Positions 17,326 through 26,117 of a stretch of DNA of 64,000 nucleotides are shown piece by piece. The first letter of the stretch is position 1; each line of letters starts with the position of its first letter. Position numbers and translations under genes: made by a program. Origin of the DNA: Magnetococcales bacterium (GTDB lineage: Bacteria > Pseudomonadota > Magnetococcia > Magnetococcales > JADFYX01); NCBI GenBank assembly GCA_002753565.1, contig PEAM01000012.1, positions 52,044-116,043 of the forward strand. Reading direction: 5' to 3'. Below the pieces are notes generated by a model. That model was not told the DNA's origin. It saw only the letters and a program-made list of their open reading frames with translations, and ran no database searches.

Positions 17326-17380
17326 ACAACAGGCCTCCAATGCGTTTAATAAATGACGAAATAAGAGTTCAATCTACCAA

Positions 17381-18259
17381 CTATAGCACTTTTTTCAAAT
17401 CATATTCCAGGATACCTACCGCACCCGCCTCTTTCAGACGTGGAATCAGGTCTCGCACCTGGTTACGATCGACCACCGTTTCTACCGCCTGCCAATCCGG
17501 GTTGGAGAGGGTGTTGAGGGTCGGAGCCTGCAGGCTGGGAAGAATGTCGATAACCGCCTGGGTGCTGCTGGTGGGGATGTTCATTTTCAACATGACTTTG
17601 TGTCGGGCATCCAGGGCGGCGGTCAGCAGCATGGAGATCTGCTCAATTTTTGATCTTTTCCAGCTATCTTCCATGGTTTTCGGGTTGGCGATCAGCTTGG
17701 TTCGGGTCTCAAGAAGGTCGGCAACAATTCTTAAACCGTGGGCCTTGATGGTGGAGCCGGTTTCGGTAATTTCTACCACGGCATCTACCAGCCCTTCAAC
17801 CACCTTGGCTTCTGTGGCCCCCCAGGAAAAAACAACCTCGGCTTCAACCCCATGGTCGGCCAGATAGCGGCGGGTAAACCCTTCCAACTCGGTAGCGATG
17901 CGTTTTCCCTGCAAATCCTGGATGGTCTGGATAGGAGAGTCTTTCCGGGTGACCAACACCCAACGACAGGCCTGGTTGGAGGCTTTGGAGTATTCCAGGG
18001 TAGCCACCTCGGTCACCTTATCTTGACAATTGCGCTCTAAAATCCAATCCCAGCCGGTCAAGCCGAGATCCAAGGTGCCATCGGCAATGTAGGCTGCCAT
18101 CTCTTGCGGGCGAACCAGGGATAACTCCAACTCATTATCATCCACCGTAGGAAAATAGTTGCGGGAGTGGATTCTAATGTTCCATCCGGCCTGGGCAAAC
18201 AGTTCAACAGTGGCCTTCTCCAGGCTACCTTTTGGGATTCCAATTTTTAGTTGCGGCAT
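17381..18259 (-). CDS. hisG: ATP phosphoribosyltransferase, long form
   Basis: First enzyme of histidine synthesis, joining ATP and phosphoribosyl pyrophosphate. The 292 residues include the two-lobed catalytic part (N-terminus LKIGIPKGSLEK, PRPP-loop region VEITETGSTIKAHGL) and a C-terminal ACT-like regulatory domain (about 220-292) for histidine feedback. As a long-form HisG it does not need the HisZ partner. It is not in a his operon here, but stands between gph and oadG. Upstream spacing to gph is 36 bases. Confidence 0.95.
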   Translation of the reverse strand: MPQLKIGIPKGSLEKATVELFAQAGWNIRIHSRNYFPTVDDNELELSLVRPQEMAAYIADGTLDLGLTGWDWILERNCQDKVTEVATLEYSKASNQACRWVLVTRKDSPIQTIQDLQGKRIATELEGFTRRYLADHGVEAEVVFSWGATEAKVVEGLVDAVVEITETGSTIKAHGLRIVADLLETRTKLIANPKTMEDSWKRSKIEQISMLLTAALDARHKVMLKMNIPTSSTQAVIDILPSLQAPTLNTLSNPDWQAVETVVDRNQVRDLIPRLKEAGAVGILEYDLKKVL

Positions 18260-18295
18260 GTCTTTTCCATCTATTAAAAAGAGTGAGTGAACAAT

Positions 18296-18979
18296 TTAGA
18301 CCAACGTTAGCAGAGGCACCAGAGCCTCCAGGGTATCAATGGTACGATCCGGCTTGAGCTGTTGCACCGGAACCCCCCGATTATAGCCGTGGGTAACCAG
18401 GATTAACCGACATCCAGCCCCCCGGGCCGCCAAACTATCAGTCTCGGAATCTCCCACCATTACCCCCAGAGAGGGGGGGGTTGCCAGCTGCTCCAGAGTG
18501 TGGAGAAGGGGGAGGGGGTGGGGTTTTCTTTCGGGCAGGGAGTCTCCACCAAAAATCTGCTTGAAAAACGATGTCATCTTCAGGTTGGAGAGCATCTTAC
18601 GGGCCATTTTCTCCGGCTTGTTGGTGACCACCGCCAGCCCAAAACCTCGGTCGGTAAGCTGCTGCAGCATCGGTATGCAGCCCGGATAGGGGTGGGAGTT
18701 GTCGGTTAGATGATCTTGGTAGTAGGCTAGAAACAGCCGAACCGCCTCCTCAAACGTCTCTGAGTTTTGCGGTGCTTCGGCCTGGGGACCATAGAGGCCG
18801 CGTGCCAGCAGAAAACGGGCGCCGTTTCCCACCAGATGCCGAACCTCCTCCAGGGCCAGAGGGGGGCGCCCCATCTGCTGCAGCGTATGGTTGAGGGTAT
18901 GCCATAAATCAGGGGCAGAGTCGACCAGGGTACCATCCAGGTCAAAGAGGACAGAGCGGCAGGGGAGGGTTGCACTCAC
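18296..18979 (-). CDS. gph: Phosphoglycolate phosphatase-like HAD hydrolase
   Basis: A 227-residue HAD phosphatase of the Gph type. Motif I is LFDLDGTLVDSAPDL, the cap domain is helical, motif II is VVTNKPEKMAR, the conserved Lys is in PERKPHPLP and motif IV is MVGDSETDSLAARGAG. Gph removes phosphoglycolate, for example after DNA repair or RuBP oxygenation, but pyrophosphatase PpaX or other small phosphatases are close relatives. The start is a GTG whose bases overlap the hpt stop as GTGA, indicating coupling. Confidence 0.85.
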   Translation of the reverse strand: MSATLPCRSVLFDLDGTLVDSAPDLWHTLNHTLQQMGRPPLALEEVRHLVGNGARFLLARGLYGPQAEAPQNSETFEEAVRLFLAYYQDHLTDNSHPYPGCIPMLQQLTDRGFGLAVVTNKPEKMARKMLSNLKMTSFFKQIFGGDSLPERKPHPLPLLHTLEQLATPPSLGVMVGDSETDSLAARGAGCRLILVTHGYNRGVPVQQLKPDRTIDTLEALVPLLTLV

Positions 18980-19530
18980 GGTTGAATAAATCCCACATCG
19001 GCACGGTCACGAAAATGTTCGGCAAAGTCGATGCCGTAGCCCACCACAAAAAGATTGTCGATGGCAAAACCGACAAAGTCCGCCTGGGCAGGGGTAGTAC
19101 GGCGGGCCGGTTTATCCAACAATACCGCTGTCAAAACCTCTGTCGCTCCCTTCTGCTTGAGGTGGTCGACAGCAAAGGAGAGGGTGTTGCCGCTGTCGAG
19201 AATATCATCCAACAGCAAGACCTGTCGTCCGGTCAGATCTTCGTCACAATCCAGCTTGACCTGAACCCGGCCCGAACTGACGGTTCCTGCGCCGTAGGAG
19301 GAGAGAACCATAAACTGAATGGACATCTTGGCCCCCTGCTTCGATAAGGCTCGAACCAGATCGGCCGTAAAGACATAGGCCCCCTTCAGCAGGGCCACCA
19401 CCACCACCTGCTCTTGCAGACGGGGGAAGATCTCCCCAGCCAAGGTTTCGATACGGGCCTGGATGGCTGACGCCTCCAGGAGGGTTTTTACCTGGGCATT
19501 GTCCGGGGTGAGGGGAGGGGGTGTCGTCAC
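18976..19530 (-). CDS. hpt: Hypoxanthine phosphoribosyltransferase
   Basis: A purine-salvage enzyme converting hypoxanthine (and often guanine) with PRPP to IMP or GMP. The 184-residue protein has the PRPP-binding motif VLLLDDILDSGNT and the conserved LLKGAYVFTADL and FVVGYGIDF segments. I start it at the GTG at 19530, which follows a GGGAG site, because the 95 residues further upstream in this frame merely overlap metW. It lies six bases after metW and overlaps gph by four bases. Confidence 0.93.
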   Translation of the reverse strand: MTTPPPLTPDNAQVKTLLEASAIQARIETLAGEIFPRLQEQVVVVALLKGAYVFTADLVRALSKQGAKMSIQFMVLSSYGAGTVSSGRVQVKLDCDEDLTGRQVLLLDDILDSGNTLSFAVDHLKQKGATEVLTAVLLDKPARRTTPAQADFVGFAIDNLFVVGYGIDFAEHFRDRADVGFIQP

Positions 19531-19535
19531 GCCTC

Positions 19536-20168
19536 TTACTCCCTTTCCAACAGAAAAATAGCCAGAGGGGCCAACAGGTTGGCTGTGGCCCAGGGGATTC
19601 TGTCGATCAACTGTCTGTGGAGCAGGTCGCTGGGCACGCCGCCAGAGGAGGCCAGAGGCAGTTGACGGATGATCTTGATATTCATGCTGGCACACATATC
19701 TTGAAAATCTCGAATGGAGCACATGTGTATGTTGGGGGTATTGTACCAGCGATGAGGCAGAACACGGGTGCGGGGCATCCGACCGGTGAGCAGCAGCCCA
19801 AACCGGACCCGCCAATAGGCAAAGTTGGGAAAAGAGATGATAATCCGCTTTCCGACCCGCAGCATCTCCTGGATGACAAACTGGGGCTTGCGGGTGGCCT
19901 GCAGGGTCTGGGAGAGAATGACATAGTCAAAGGCGTCATCCTGATAGTCCGACAGCCCCTGGTCAATATCCCCCTGATAGACCGGCAGACCCCGTGAGAT
20001 GCAGGTGTGGACCCCATTATGGGTAATCTCGACACCAAATCCCCTGGCCCCTTTGTTGCGGATCAGATAGTCCAGCAGCAGGCCGTCGCCACAGCCCAGA
20101 TCTAAAATCCGACTGTTGTTCTCCACCAGATCGGCAATCACCTCCAGGTCAACCCGTAGTGTAGTCAT
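19536..20168 (-). CDS. metW: Methionine biosynthesis protein MetW
   Basis: A 210-residue SAM-dependent methyltransferase-fold protein with motif I ILDLGCGDGLLL (about 21-32). The downstream core includes FDYVILSQTLQATRKP and the conserved ISFPNFAYWRVR stretch. MetW is always linked to metX in proteobacteria and supports homoserine acylation, although the exact role varies. Start and stop codons overlap with metX as ATGA, so both are translated together. Confidence 0.95.
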   Translation of the reverse strand: MTTLRVDLEVIADLVENNSRILDLGCGDGLLLDYLIRNKGARGFGVEITHNGVHTCISRGLPVYQGDIDQGLSDYQDDAFDYVILSQTLQATRKPQFVIQEMLRVGKRIIISFPNFAYWRVRFGLLLTGRMPRTRVLPHRWYNTPNIHMCSIRDFQDMCASMNIKIIRQLPLASSGGVPSDLLHRQLIDRIPWATANLLAPLAIFLLERE

Positions 20169-21367
20169 TGATCCGATACTCCTTGAGCCATTGCCTGGGC
20201 CGGCCCATGGACAAAATCTTGATAGAGACGTACCAGAAACGAGGAGAGAGACTGCTGATAGTCGGGGGATTTGAGAAGAAAGGCATCATGGCCATGTTGA
20301 GAGGTAAACTCCTCAAAAGAGACGGTTTTATTGTGCATGTTTAAAATTTTTACCAGCTCTTTGGAGCGGGAGGTGTCAAACCGCCAGTCGGTATCAAAGC
20401 TCATCACCATCAACCGACAGTTGACCGGCTCCAGCCGTTTGGCGGTGGTTTCAGGGTCGGGAAACGGGTCGAACTGATCCATGGCCTTGGTGATATAGAG
20501 GTAGGTGTTGGCATCGAATTTGGTGACAAAAGAGGAGCCTTGATAACGCAGATAGGACTCCACTGCAAAATCCTGGTCAAAGCCGTCAGCCTGGGTGGCG
20601 TCCGGGTTTTGCATCCGACGTCCAAACTTGATATCCAACGCCTGTTCCGAAAGATAGGTGATGTGGGCCATCATCCGAGCCACCGCCAGCCCGTTGATGG
20701 GGTGGTTGCTCTCGTAGTAGTCTCCGCCCTTAAAATGGGGATCGACCATGATGGCCTGGCGGGCGACAGCATTGAAGGCGATATTTTGCGCCGTCAACCG
20801 AGGTGTGGAGGCGATGACAATACAACCGGCGAGGTCGTCGGGATAGTCCAAAGCCCACTGGAGGGCGATCATGCCACCCATGGAGCCGCCAGCTACCGCC
20901 AACACCTTTTGGATGCCCAGATGAGCCAATAATGCCTTTTGCAGGCGGGCCATATCGCCGATGGTGATCATGGGAAAATCCAGCCCAAAGGGTCTGCCGC
21001 TCTCTGGGTTGATGCTGGAGGGGCCGGTGGTACCGTCACACCCCCCTAGATTGTTGCTGGATATGACAAAAAAATAGTCGGTATCAAACGGTTTTCCGGG
21101 GCCGATATAGTTATCCCACCAACCGGATTTTTTGTCATCGGGATGGTGACGCCCAGCGGCGTGGGCATTGCCGGAGAGGGCATGGCAGAGGAGAATGACG
21201 TTGGAGCCGTTTTCGTTGAGGGTACCATAGGTTTCGAAGGCGACCTGAACCGGCCCCAAACTTCTGCCACAATCCAGGGGCATGGGATCACCCTCATCAA
21301 AGAGCGTAACCTGCTGGGTCTCGACTAGGCCGACCGAATGGGAAGAGCTGGTTTCCATATTGTTCAT
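20165..21367 (-). CDS. metX: Homoserine O-acyltransferase MetX
   Basis: A 400-residue alpha/beta hydrolase that activates homoserine for methionine synthesis. The nucleophile elbow is GGSMGGM, the oxyanion region is GGCDGTTGPSS, and the catalytic His lies in the C-terminal QHGHDAFL. When paired with MetW, this family can use succinyl-CoA or acetyl-CoA, and I cannot decide the donor by eye. A Shine-Dalgarno GAGG sits before the ATG at 21367. A 9-base-pair inverted repeat occupies the leader. Confidence 0.94.
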   Translation of the reverse strand: MNNMETSSSHSVGLVETQQVTLFDEGDPMPLDCGRSLGPVQVAFETYGTLNENGSNVILLCHALSGNAHAAGRHHPDDKKSGWWDNYIGPGKPFDTDYFFVISSNNLGGCDGTTGPSSINPESGRPFGLDFPMITIGDMARLQKALLAHLGIQKVLAVAGGSMGGMIALQWALDYPDDLAGCIVIASTPRLTAQNIAFNAVARQAIMVDPHFKGGDYYESNHPINGLAVARMMAHITYLSEQALDIKFGRRMQNPDATQADGFDQDFAVESYLRYQGSSFVTKFDANTYLYITKAMDQFDPFPDPETTAKRLEPVNCRLMVMSFDTDWRFDTSRSKELVKILNMHNKTVSFEEFTSQHGHDAFLLKSPDYQQSLSSFLVRLYQDFVHGPAQAMAQGVSDQ

Positions 21368-21384
21368 GGTACCTCAACAGTAGA

Positions 21385-21420
21385 GGACAGAATACCGATG
21401 ATGAACAGGACATTCTGTCC
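21385..21420 (-). promoter_or_regulatory. Inverted repeat in the metX leader
   Basis: GGACAGAAT (21385-21393) and ATTCTGTCC (21412-21420) form a perfect 9-base-pair stem with an 18-base loop, ending 17 bases before the metX start codon. It could be an operator or a leader hairpin affecting metXW expression. The conserved cores of SAM-I and SAM-II riboswitches are not present. Confidence 0.5.
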
Positions 21421-21540
21421 CTTCTTTTTCTCCTGTCAAGGGAGGAACCGGAAAAACAGGCAAACAGCGCCAAAAAAGGCCAAAATTCTGCCCTGTAGTG
21501 GTCACCTAGCAAGGAAGGTCGATGGTAACCCGTAGTGTTT

Positions 21541-21567
21541 CAGGGAAAAATGGTCTATTTTTCCCTG
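21541..21567. repeat. Perfect 11-base-pair hairpin between metX and the di-haem cytochrome
   Basis: CAGGGAAAAAT, then GGTCT, then ATTTTTCCCTG: a perfect palindromic stem in the 264-base divergent region. No T tract follows on either strand beyond the stem itself, so a regulatory role or insulation is as likely as termination. Confidence 0.6.
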
Positions 21568-21631
21568 CCACGCTCACGGGAGTGATCAGCGCACTTTTCT
21601 TGTTACACCATAGATGATAGAGGATCGAATC

Positions 21632-22507
21632 ATGATACCACGCCGACAACGGATAGCCCTGCTTCTTCTGTTTGCCCTGCTTGTTACCGGGGACCTGACT
21701 GGGGCTGCAGAGGGTGAAACGGCCCCGGTCTTCACCACCCAGAAGGGGGTCACCTCCCTGACCAATCAGGTCTACCGGGATATTCGACAGGGAAAACTCA
21801 ACATCCAAGGGGACCACTCAGCGGTGGAGGTGTTGATTTTGCAACGGGAGATTCCCATCACCTATGACTATATTTCCATCATGATGCGCACCCCCAACGC
21901 TTTTGGCGAAGGGCCGGCCTGTATTGTCTGCCACAGTTCCAACAACCCCGAACACAGCTATCGAGGGTTGGATCTCTCCACCTGTGAGGGTATTTTACGG
22001 GGCTCTACGGAAGATCCCCCCCGACCGATTATTCTACCGGGCAACCCGGAAAAAAGCCCTCTGGTTCGGCGTCTGCACAGCAACCGCATGCCGTTGGGCA
22101 TCCCCTTTTTCCACCCCAATGACGGCCCGTCGATTCAGATGGTTAAACAGTGGATCAACGACGGCGCCAAGAATGATGAACACTTCAATAAAAGTGTTCT
22201 GCCCCTGTTTTCCGACAAGGAGGCCTTTGGGGGCGATTTTCCCTGTTCGGAGTGCCACCCCAGCACCAACGGCCTGAGCTTAACCAGCTATCGCAATATC
22301 ATGCGGGGGGCCTTTTATAAAAGTCGCAAACGGGAAGGACTGCCAATTTTACCGGTGGTGATTCCTGGCAATGCAGAAGAGAGCCCCCTCTATCAACGGC
22401 TCACCACCAACCGGATGCCACCGGGTATCAGCCCGGGTGAGGATATCAATCATCCCAATATTCAAATTTTGACCCGCTGGGTGAAGCAGGGAGCCTGGTG
22501 CAAGTAA
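21632..22507 (+). CDS. Exported di-haem cytochrome c with duplicated domain
   Basis: A 291-residue secreted protein. The signal peptide (ending near GDLTGAAEG) is followed by two related cytochrome modules. Each has one CXXCH (ACIVCH and PCSECH) and a later NRMP(L/P)GI segment whose Met may be the second iron ligand. The modules resemble planctomycete-type cytochrome c domains, each ending in a KQW or TRW motif. The ATG at 21632 is preferred because AGAGGA lies eight bases before it. Function is unknown beyond periplasmic electron transfer. No oxidase or dehydrogenase adjoins it. Confidence 0.75.
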   Translation: MIPRRQRIALLLLFALLVTGDLTGAAEGETAPVFTTQKGVTSLTNQVYRDIRQGKLNIQGDHSAVEVLILQREIPITYDYISIMMRTPNAFGEGPACIVCHSSNNPEHSYRGLDLSTCEGILRGSTEDPPRPIILPGNPEKSPLVRRLHSNRMPLGIPFFHPNDGPSIQMVKQWINDGAKNDEHFNKSVLPLFSDKEAFGGDFPCSECHPSTNGLSLTSYRNIMRGAFYKSRKREGLPILPVVIPGNAEESPLYQRLTTNRMPPGISPGEDINHPNIQILTRWVKQGAWCK

Positions 22508-22543
22508 CGCCATCTTATCGGATACACAACCTGGGAAACGGCC

Positions 22544-23899
22544 ATGGCTGAAAGGTTTCAGTCTCACCCCTATGATGTGCTGATTTTGGGGGGCGGTGTG
22601 GCCGGTCTGGCGGCAGCCGTTGGGGTGGTGGAGGCAGGCTTGCGACCGTTGGTGCTAGAGGCCGCCAGACAGCCAGGGGGACGAGCCCGCTCCTTTTATG
22701 ACCGGCAGATGGGGGAGATTCTCGATAATGGGCCTCATCTGCTGATTGGGGGCTACCATGCCACCTTGAGGCTGCTGGAGAAGCTCGGTACCCGCAATCG
22801 GCTGGCGGCCTCTCCAACGGTCAGCTATCAGTTCTGGCGTCGGGAGGCGGGATGGTATGGGTTGAACTGTCCCGACTGGCCGGCACCCCTTCATCTGTTG
22901 GCTGGGGTGATGACCTTTCCGGCCTTTTCGCTGCGGGATCGGCTGACCACCTTAAGGTTGGGCCCGGCTCTGTGCCAGAGTCGCGCCACCCTGGAAAAGA
23001 AAACCGTCACCCAGTGGCTTCATGGGGCAGGGCAGGCCGGGACGGTTTTCGAGACCTTGTGGGCGCCCCTCTGTCTGGCAACCCTCAACGAGCCGGCCGG
23101 GTCGGCCAATGCCGCTCTGTTTGCCGAGGTCCTCTCTCAAAGTTTTTTTCACAATCGACACAATGCCCGCCCCCTGGTGCCGACGGTCCCCCTCTCCCAA
23201 CTGATTGCCGAACCGGCCAGCGCCTTGATTGAAAAAAAGGGGGGGCTGGTTCTCTGTGGTGAGCGGGTGAAGAGTATACGGATGGAGCGGGGTTTCGTGG
23301 TGGGTGTGACCACCGGCCGGTGGGATTTTTCCCTGCCGCCCGCTCTCATCTCTGCTCTGCCCTACGATGCTTTGTCAAAGTTGGTGCCGCTGTGGGCTGA
23401 GAAGGCGGGGTTTGCCCGGCTCTCTTCCGCCCCCATTGTCTCTGTCCACCTCACCTATGATGGCCCCATCACTCTACCGGCCCCTTTGGTTGGCCTCCCC
23501 TTTGAGACCAGCCAATGGTTGTTTGACCGCAGCCTTCAACACCCTGACTCCCAAGAGGGGGCAGGACGGATAAGCGGAGTGATGAGCGGCGCCTATCGGG
23601 AGAGCCACTGGAGTAAAAAAAAGTTGATGGAGACTGTGGCAGCAGATCTGCAGCGCCTGCTGCCTCAACGGGATCGGTCCCGACTGGTGGGGGCGCGGGT
23701 TGTCAAAGAGCGGCGGGCCACTTTCTCCCCCTGGCCCCACAGCTCCGAGCTGCGTCCTGGGGGGCAGACACCGTGGAAAAACATGCGGCTGGCAGGGGAT
23801 TGGACGGCGACCCATCTGCCTGCTACATTAGAGGGTGCGGTTCTGAGTGGAGAGGCGGCAGTAGAAAAGGTCCTCGCATTCTTGGCGGATGATGGGTAG
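22544..23899 (+). CDS. hpnE: Hydroxysqualene dehydroxylase HpnE
   Basis: A 451-residue flavoprotein of the squalene-associated desaturase family. The N-terminal FAD dinucleotide fold reads ILGGGVAGLAAAVGV, followed by the GGRARSF motif typical of carotenoid/phytoene desaturase-like enzymes, and a C-terminal FAD segment RLAGDWTATHLPATLEGAVLSG. HpnE reduces hydroxysqualene to squalene on the way to hopanoids. Usually hpnC and hpnD stand beside it. Here hpnE is alone, 36 bases after the cytochrome gene, so the partners must be elsewhere. Confidence 0.88.
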   Translation: MAERFQSHPYDVLILGGGVAGLAAAVGVVEAGLRPLVLEAARQPGGRARSFYDRQMGEILDNGPHLLIGGYHATLRLLEKLGTRNRLAASPTVSYQFWRREAGWYGLNCPDWPAPLHLLAGVMTFPAFSLRDRLTTLRLGPALCQSRATLEKKTVTQWLHGAGQAGTVFETLWAPLCLATLNEPAGSANAALFAEVLSQSFFHNRHNARPLVPTVPLSQLIAEPASALIEKKGGLVLCGERVKSIRMERGFVVGVTTGRWDFSLPPALISALPYDALSKLVPLWAEKAGFARLSSAPIVSVHLTYDGPITLPAPLVGLPFETSQWLFDRSLQHPDSQEGAGRISGVMSGAYRESHWSKKKLMETVAADLQRLLPQRDRSRLVGARVVKERRATFSPWPHSSELRPGGQTPWKNMRLAGDWTATHLPATLEGAVLSGEAAVEKVLAFLADDG

Positions 23900-23951
23900 A
23901 TTATAATCTGGGATCGGTTTAACCAACCTTTTTTTGAATAGGATTGTACCA

Positions 23952-24818
23952 ATGGCCTTACGGCTTCTCTCATATCTTGTTGCGGCCTTTCTTCTTGGCG
24001 GCTGTTCCATGTTCGATTTTTTTGATGAAGAGCAGCCTCTGGAGTCGGGTCCGCCGGAGCAGCTTTACAAGGAGGGGGTTGCGGCAGTAAAAGATGAGGA
24101 CTATTTGCTGGGCAAGAAAAAGTTTGAGGCCGTAGACCGCAAACACCCCTTCTCCAAGTGGGCCACCCCCTCGCAGCTGAACCTGATCTACACCAACTTC
24201 AAGATTGAAGAGTTTGAAGAGGCCATCAGCCACAGTGAGCGGTTTATCCGTCTGCATCCCCGCCATAAAGATGTCCCCTACGCCTTTTATATGCGGGGAC
24301 TCTCTCACTATCGGCAGGTCTCCAACGCCAACCTGGATCAAAACCAGGCTCGAAAGGCTCAGGTAGCCTTCCGGGAGCTGGTCTCTCGCTTCCCCGACAG
24401 TGACTACGCTTGGCAGGCTGAACAGATGTTGGTATTGTGTCAGGATAGACTGGCAGAGCAGGAGATGGTGGTTGCCCGCTATTATCTGGATAAAAACGAA
24501 TATATTGCCGCCCTCAACCGTTTTGACGAGGTGATCAAAAATCCCGAGTACAAAACCACCTCCTACTTTGAAGAGGCCCTGTTCAGCATGGCCCTGGCCT
24601 CTCACCGTTTGGGGTTGAAAGAGGAGGCACGCAACTATTCGGTGGTGCTGGGGCACAATTTCCCGGAAGGGAAGTTTTATCGCCTGGCACTGGATCTGAT
24701 CGAAGGCCGGTCGGATGTGACCAGCTGGACCCTCTCCGGGATGCGTAAGCCGGTGGAGGGGGGGGTAATCTTTCAACGGTTTATTCAGGGCATGAAACCG
24801 GGATATCAACCTTTTTAA
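23952..24818 (+). CDS. bamD: Outer membrane assembly lipoprotein BamD
   Basis: A 288-residue lipoprotein. The signal peptide ends in the lipobox LLGGC with the acylated Cys18, and at least five TPR-like repeats follow (for example LYKEGVAAVKDEDYLLGKKK). BamD is the essential TPR subunit of the BAM complex that folds outer-membrane proteins with BamA. The ATG at 23952 follows AGGA at a good distance, while the longer frame would start at TTG. The 288-residue length is slightly above E. coli BamD. Confidence 0.93.
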   Translation: MALRLLSYLVAAFLLGGCSMFDFFDEEQPLESGPPEQLYKEGVAAVKDEDYLLGKKKFEAVDRKHPFSKWATPSQLNLIYTNFKIEEFEEAISHSERFIRLHPRHKDVPYAFYMRGLSHYRQVSNANLDQNQARKAQVAFRELVSRFPDSDYAWQAEQMLVLCQDRLAEQEMVVARYYLDKNEYIAALNRFDEVIKNPEYKTTSYFEEALFSMALASHRLGLKEEARNYSVVLGHNFPEGKFYRLALDLIEGRSDVTSWTLSGMRKPVEGGVIFQRFIQGMKPGYQPF

Positions 24819-24940
24819 CCCTGTTTTCAGCTCCGTGGGGACGATCCAAACCTTGGCCGACAGGCTTGTAGTCAAAGGGTGAATCGTCTTCTGTGGCTAT
24901 GGCCTGTTAACCTTCAACCCCCTCTTTGTGGAATATCGCA

Positions 24941-26053
24941 ATGGCTAGCTCGCATACAGAGCCGCCTCCCAAAACCGTCACCTTGGATGATTGCCGAAAG
25001 GCCATCGACCGGATAGATGATACCATTCACGACCTGCTCATGGAGCGGGCCGGATGGGTCTTGAAGGTGGGTGAGCTTAAAGATAAAAGTGGCCCGGATG
25101 TGGCCTTTTATCGCCCGGAGCGGGAGGCACGTATCCATCGACGATTGGAGGCTCGACATCAGGGACCGCTACCGGTTACCGCCCTGCACCGGATCTATCG
25201 GGAGATCATATCTGCCTCCCTCAACCTGGAAAAAGAGTTGGTTGTGGCCTATCTGGGCCCCGAGGCCACCTTTACCCATCAGGCGGCACTCAAGCAGTTT
25301 GGCTCCTCGTTCAAAATGTTTCCGGCTCGCACCATCAACGAGGTGTTTCAAGAGGTGGAGATGAAGCGGGCCGATTTTGGCGTGGCACCGGTAGAGAACT
25401 CCATCGAGGGGATTGTCAACCACACCCTGGATCGACTGGTGGACTCCTCTCTGCGGGTGTGTGGTGAGGTCTATCTGCCCATTGTTCATGTGCTGCTCAG
25501 TGGAGAGACTGACTTGGATAAGGTCAAGGTGATCTACAGCCATCATCTGGCGGTGAGCCAATGTCGAGGTTGGTTGAGTCGTCATCTGCCGGGGGTTCGC
25601 ATCGAAGAGGTTCGCTCCACGGCCCAGGCTGCCCAACTGACAAAAAAAGAGCGAGGCTCCGCCGCCATTGCCGGCATCTATGCAGCGGATGAGTACGGAT
25701 TGAACGTTTTGGCGGAGCATATCGAAGATCGTCCGGATAACGAGAGCCGTTTTCTGGTGATCGGTCATCACGCCCCCTCCCGTTCCGGGCAGGATATGAC
25801 CAGCATCATGTTCTCTTTTCGGGATGAGCCGGGTTTTTTGCACCGGGTGCTGGGCATTTTTGCCACCCATCAGGTCAACCTGACCCGCATTGAGTCTCGC
25901 CCCTCTCGGAAAAAAGCCTGGGACTACCTCTTTTTTATCGATTTTGAAGGCCACCAGGAGGACCCCAATGGGGCAGCGGCCTTGCAGGCGCTGTCGGCCA
26001 TCCCAGGGGTAACGGTCAAGCGGCTTGGCTCCTACCCTCGTCGGGTGTTGTAA
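24941..26053 (+). CDS. pheA: Bifunctional chorismate mutase / prephenate dehydratase
   Basis: The P-protein of phenylalanine synthesis, 370 residues. It comprises an AroQ chorismate mutase domain (about 10-95; CRKAIDRIDDTIHDLL), a prephenate dehydratase domain (about 103-285; YLGPEATFTHQAAL and the FGVAPVENSIEG motif) and a C-terminal ACT domain (about 295-370) with the ESRPSRK phenylalanine-binding motif. I chose the ATG at 24941, since the longer frame begins at TTG. It is followed by tyrA and aroA in the same direction, forming an aromatic amino acid unit. Confidence 0.96.
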   Translation: MASSHTEPPPKTVTLDDCRKAIDRIDDTIHDLLMERAGWVLKVGELKDKSGPDVAFYRPEREARIHRRLEARHQGPLPVTALHRIYREIISASLNLEKELVVAYLGPEATFTHQAALKQFGSSFKMFPARTINEVFQEVEMKRADFGVAPVENSIEGIVNHTLDRLVDSSLRVCGEVYLPIVHVLLSGETDLDKVKVIYSHHLAVSQCRGWLSRHLPGVRIEEVRSTAQAAQLTKKERGSAAIAGIYAADEYGLNVLAEHIEDRPDNESRFLVIGHHAPSRSGQDMTSIMFSFRDEPGFLHRVLGIFATHQVNLTRIESRPSRKKAWDYLFFIDFEGHQEDPNGAAALQALSAIPGVTVKRLGSYPRRVL

Positions 26054-26117
26054 GGAGGGGGTTGGGGTAGGGTTGTTGTTATTTTTTTAAAGAAAAACAG
26101 GGTTGGTAGGGAATATC

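Noticed and set aside
19531..19815. N-terminal extension of hpt
   Set aside because: The extra 95 residues overlap metW in another frame, and the short form has a ribosome binding site and the family length.
21368..21631. SAM riboswitch upstream of metX
   Set aside because: Neither the SAM-I nor the SAM-II conserved core is present; only simple inverted repeats were found.
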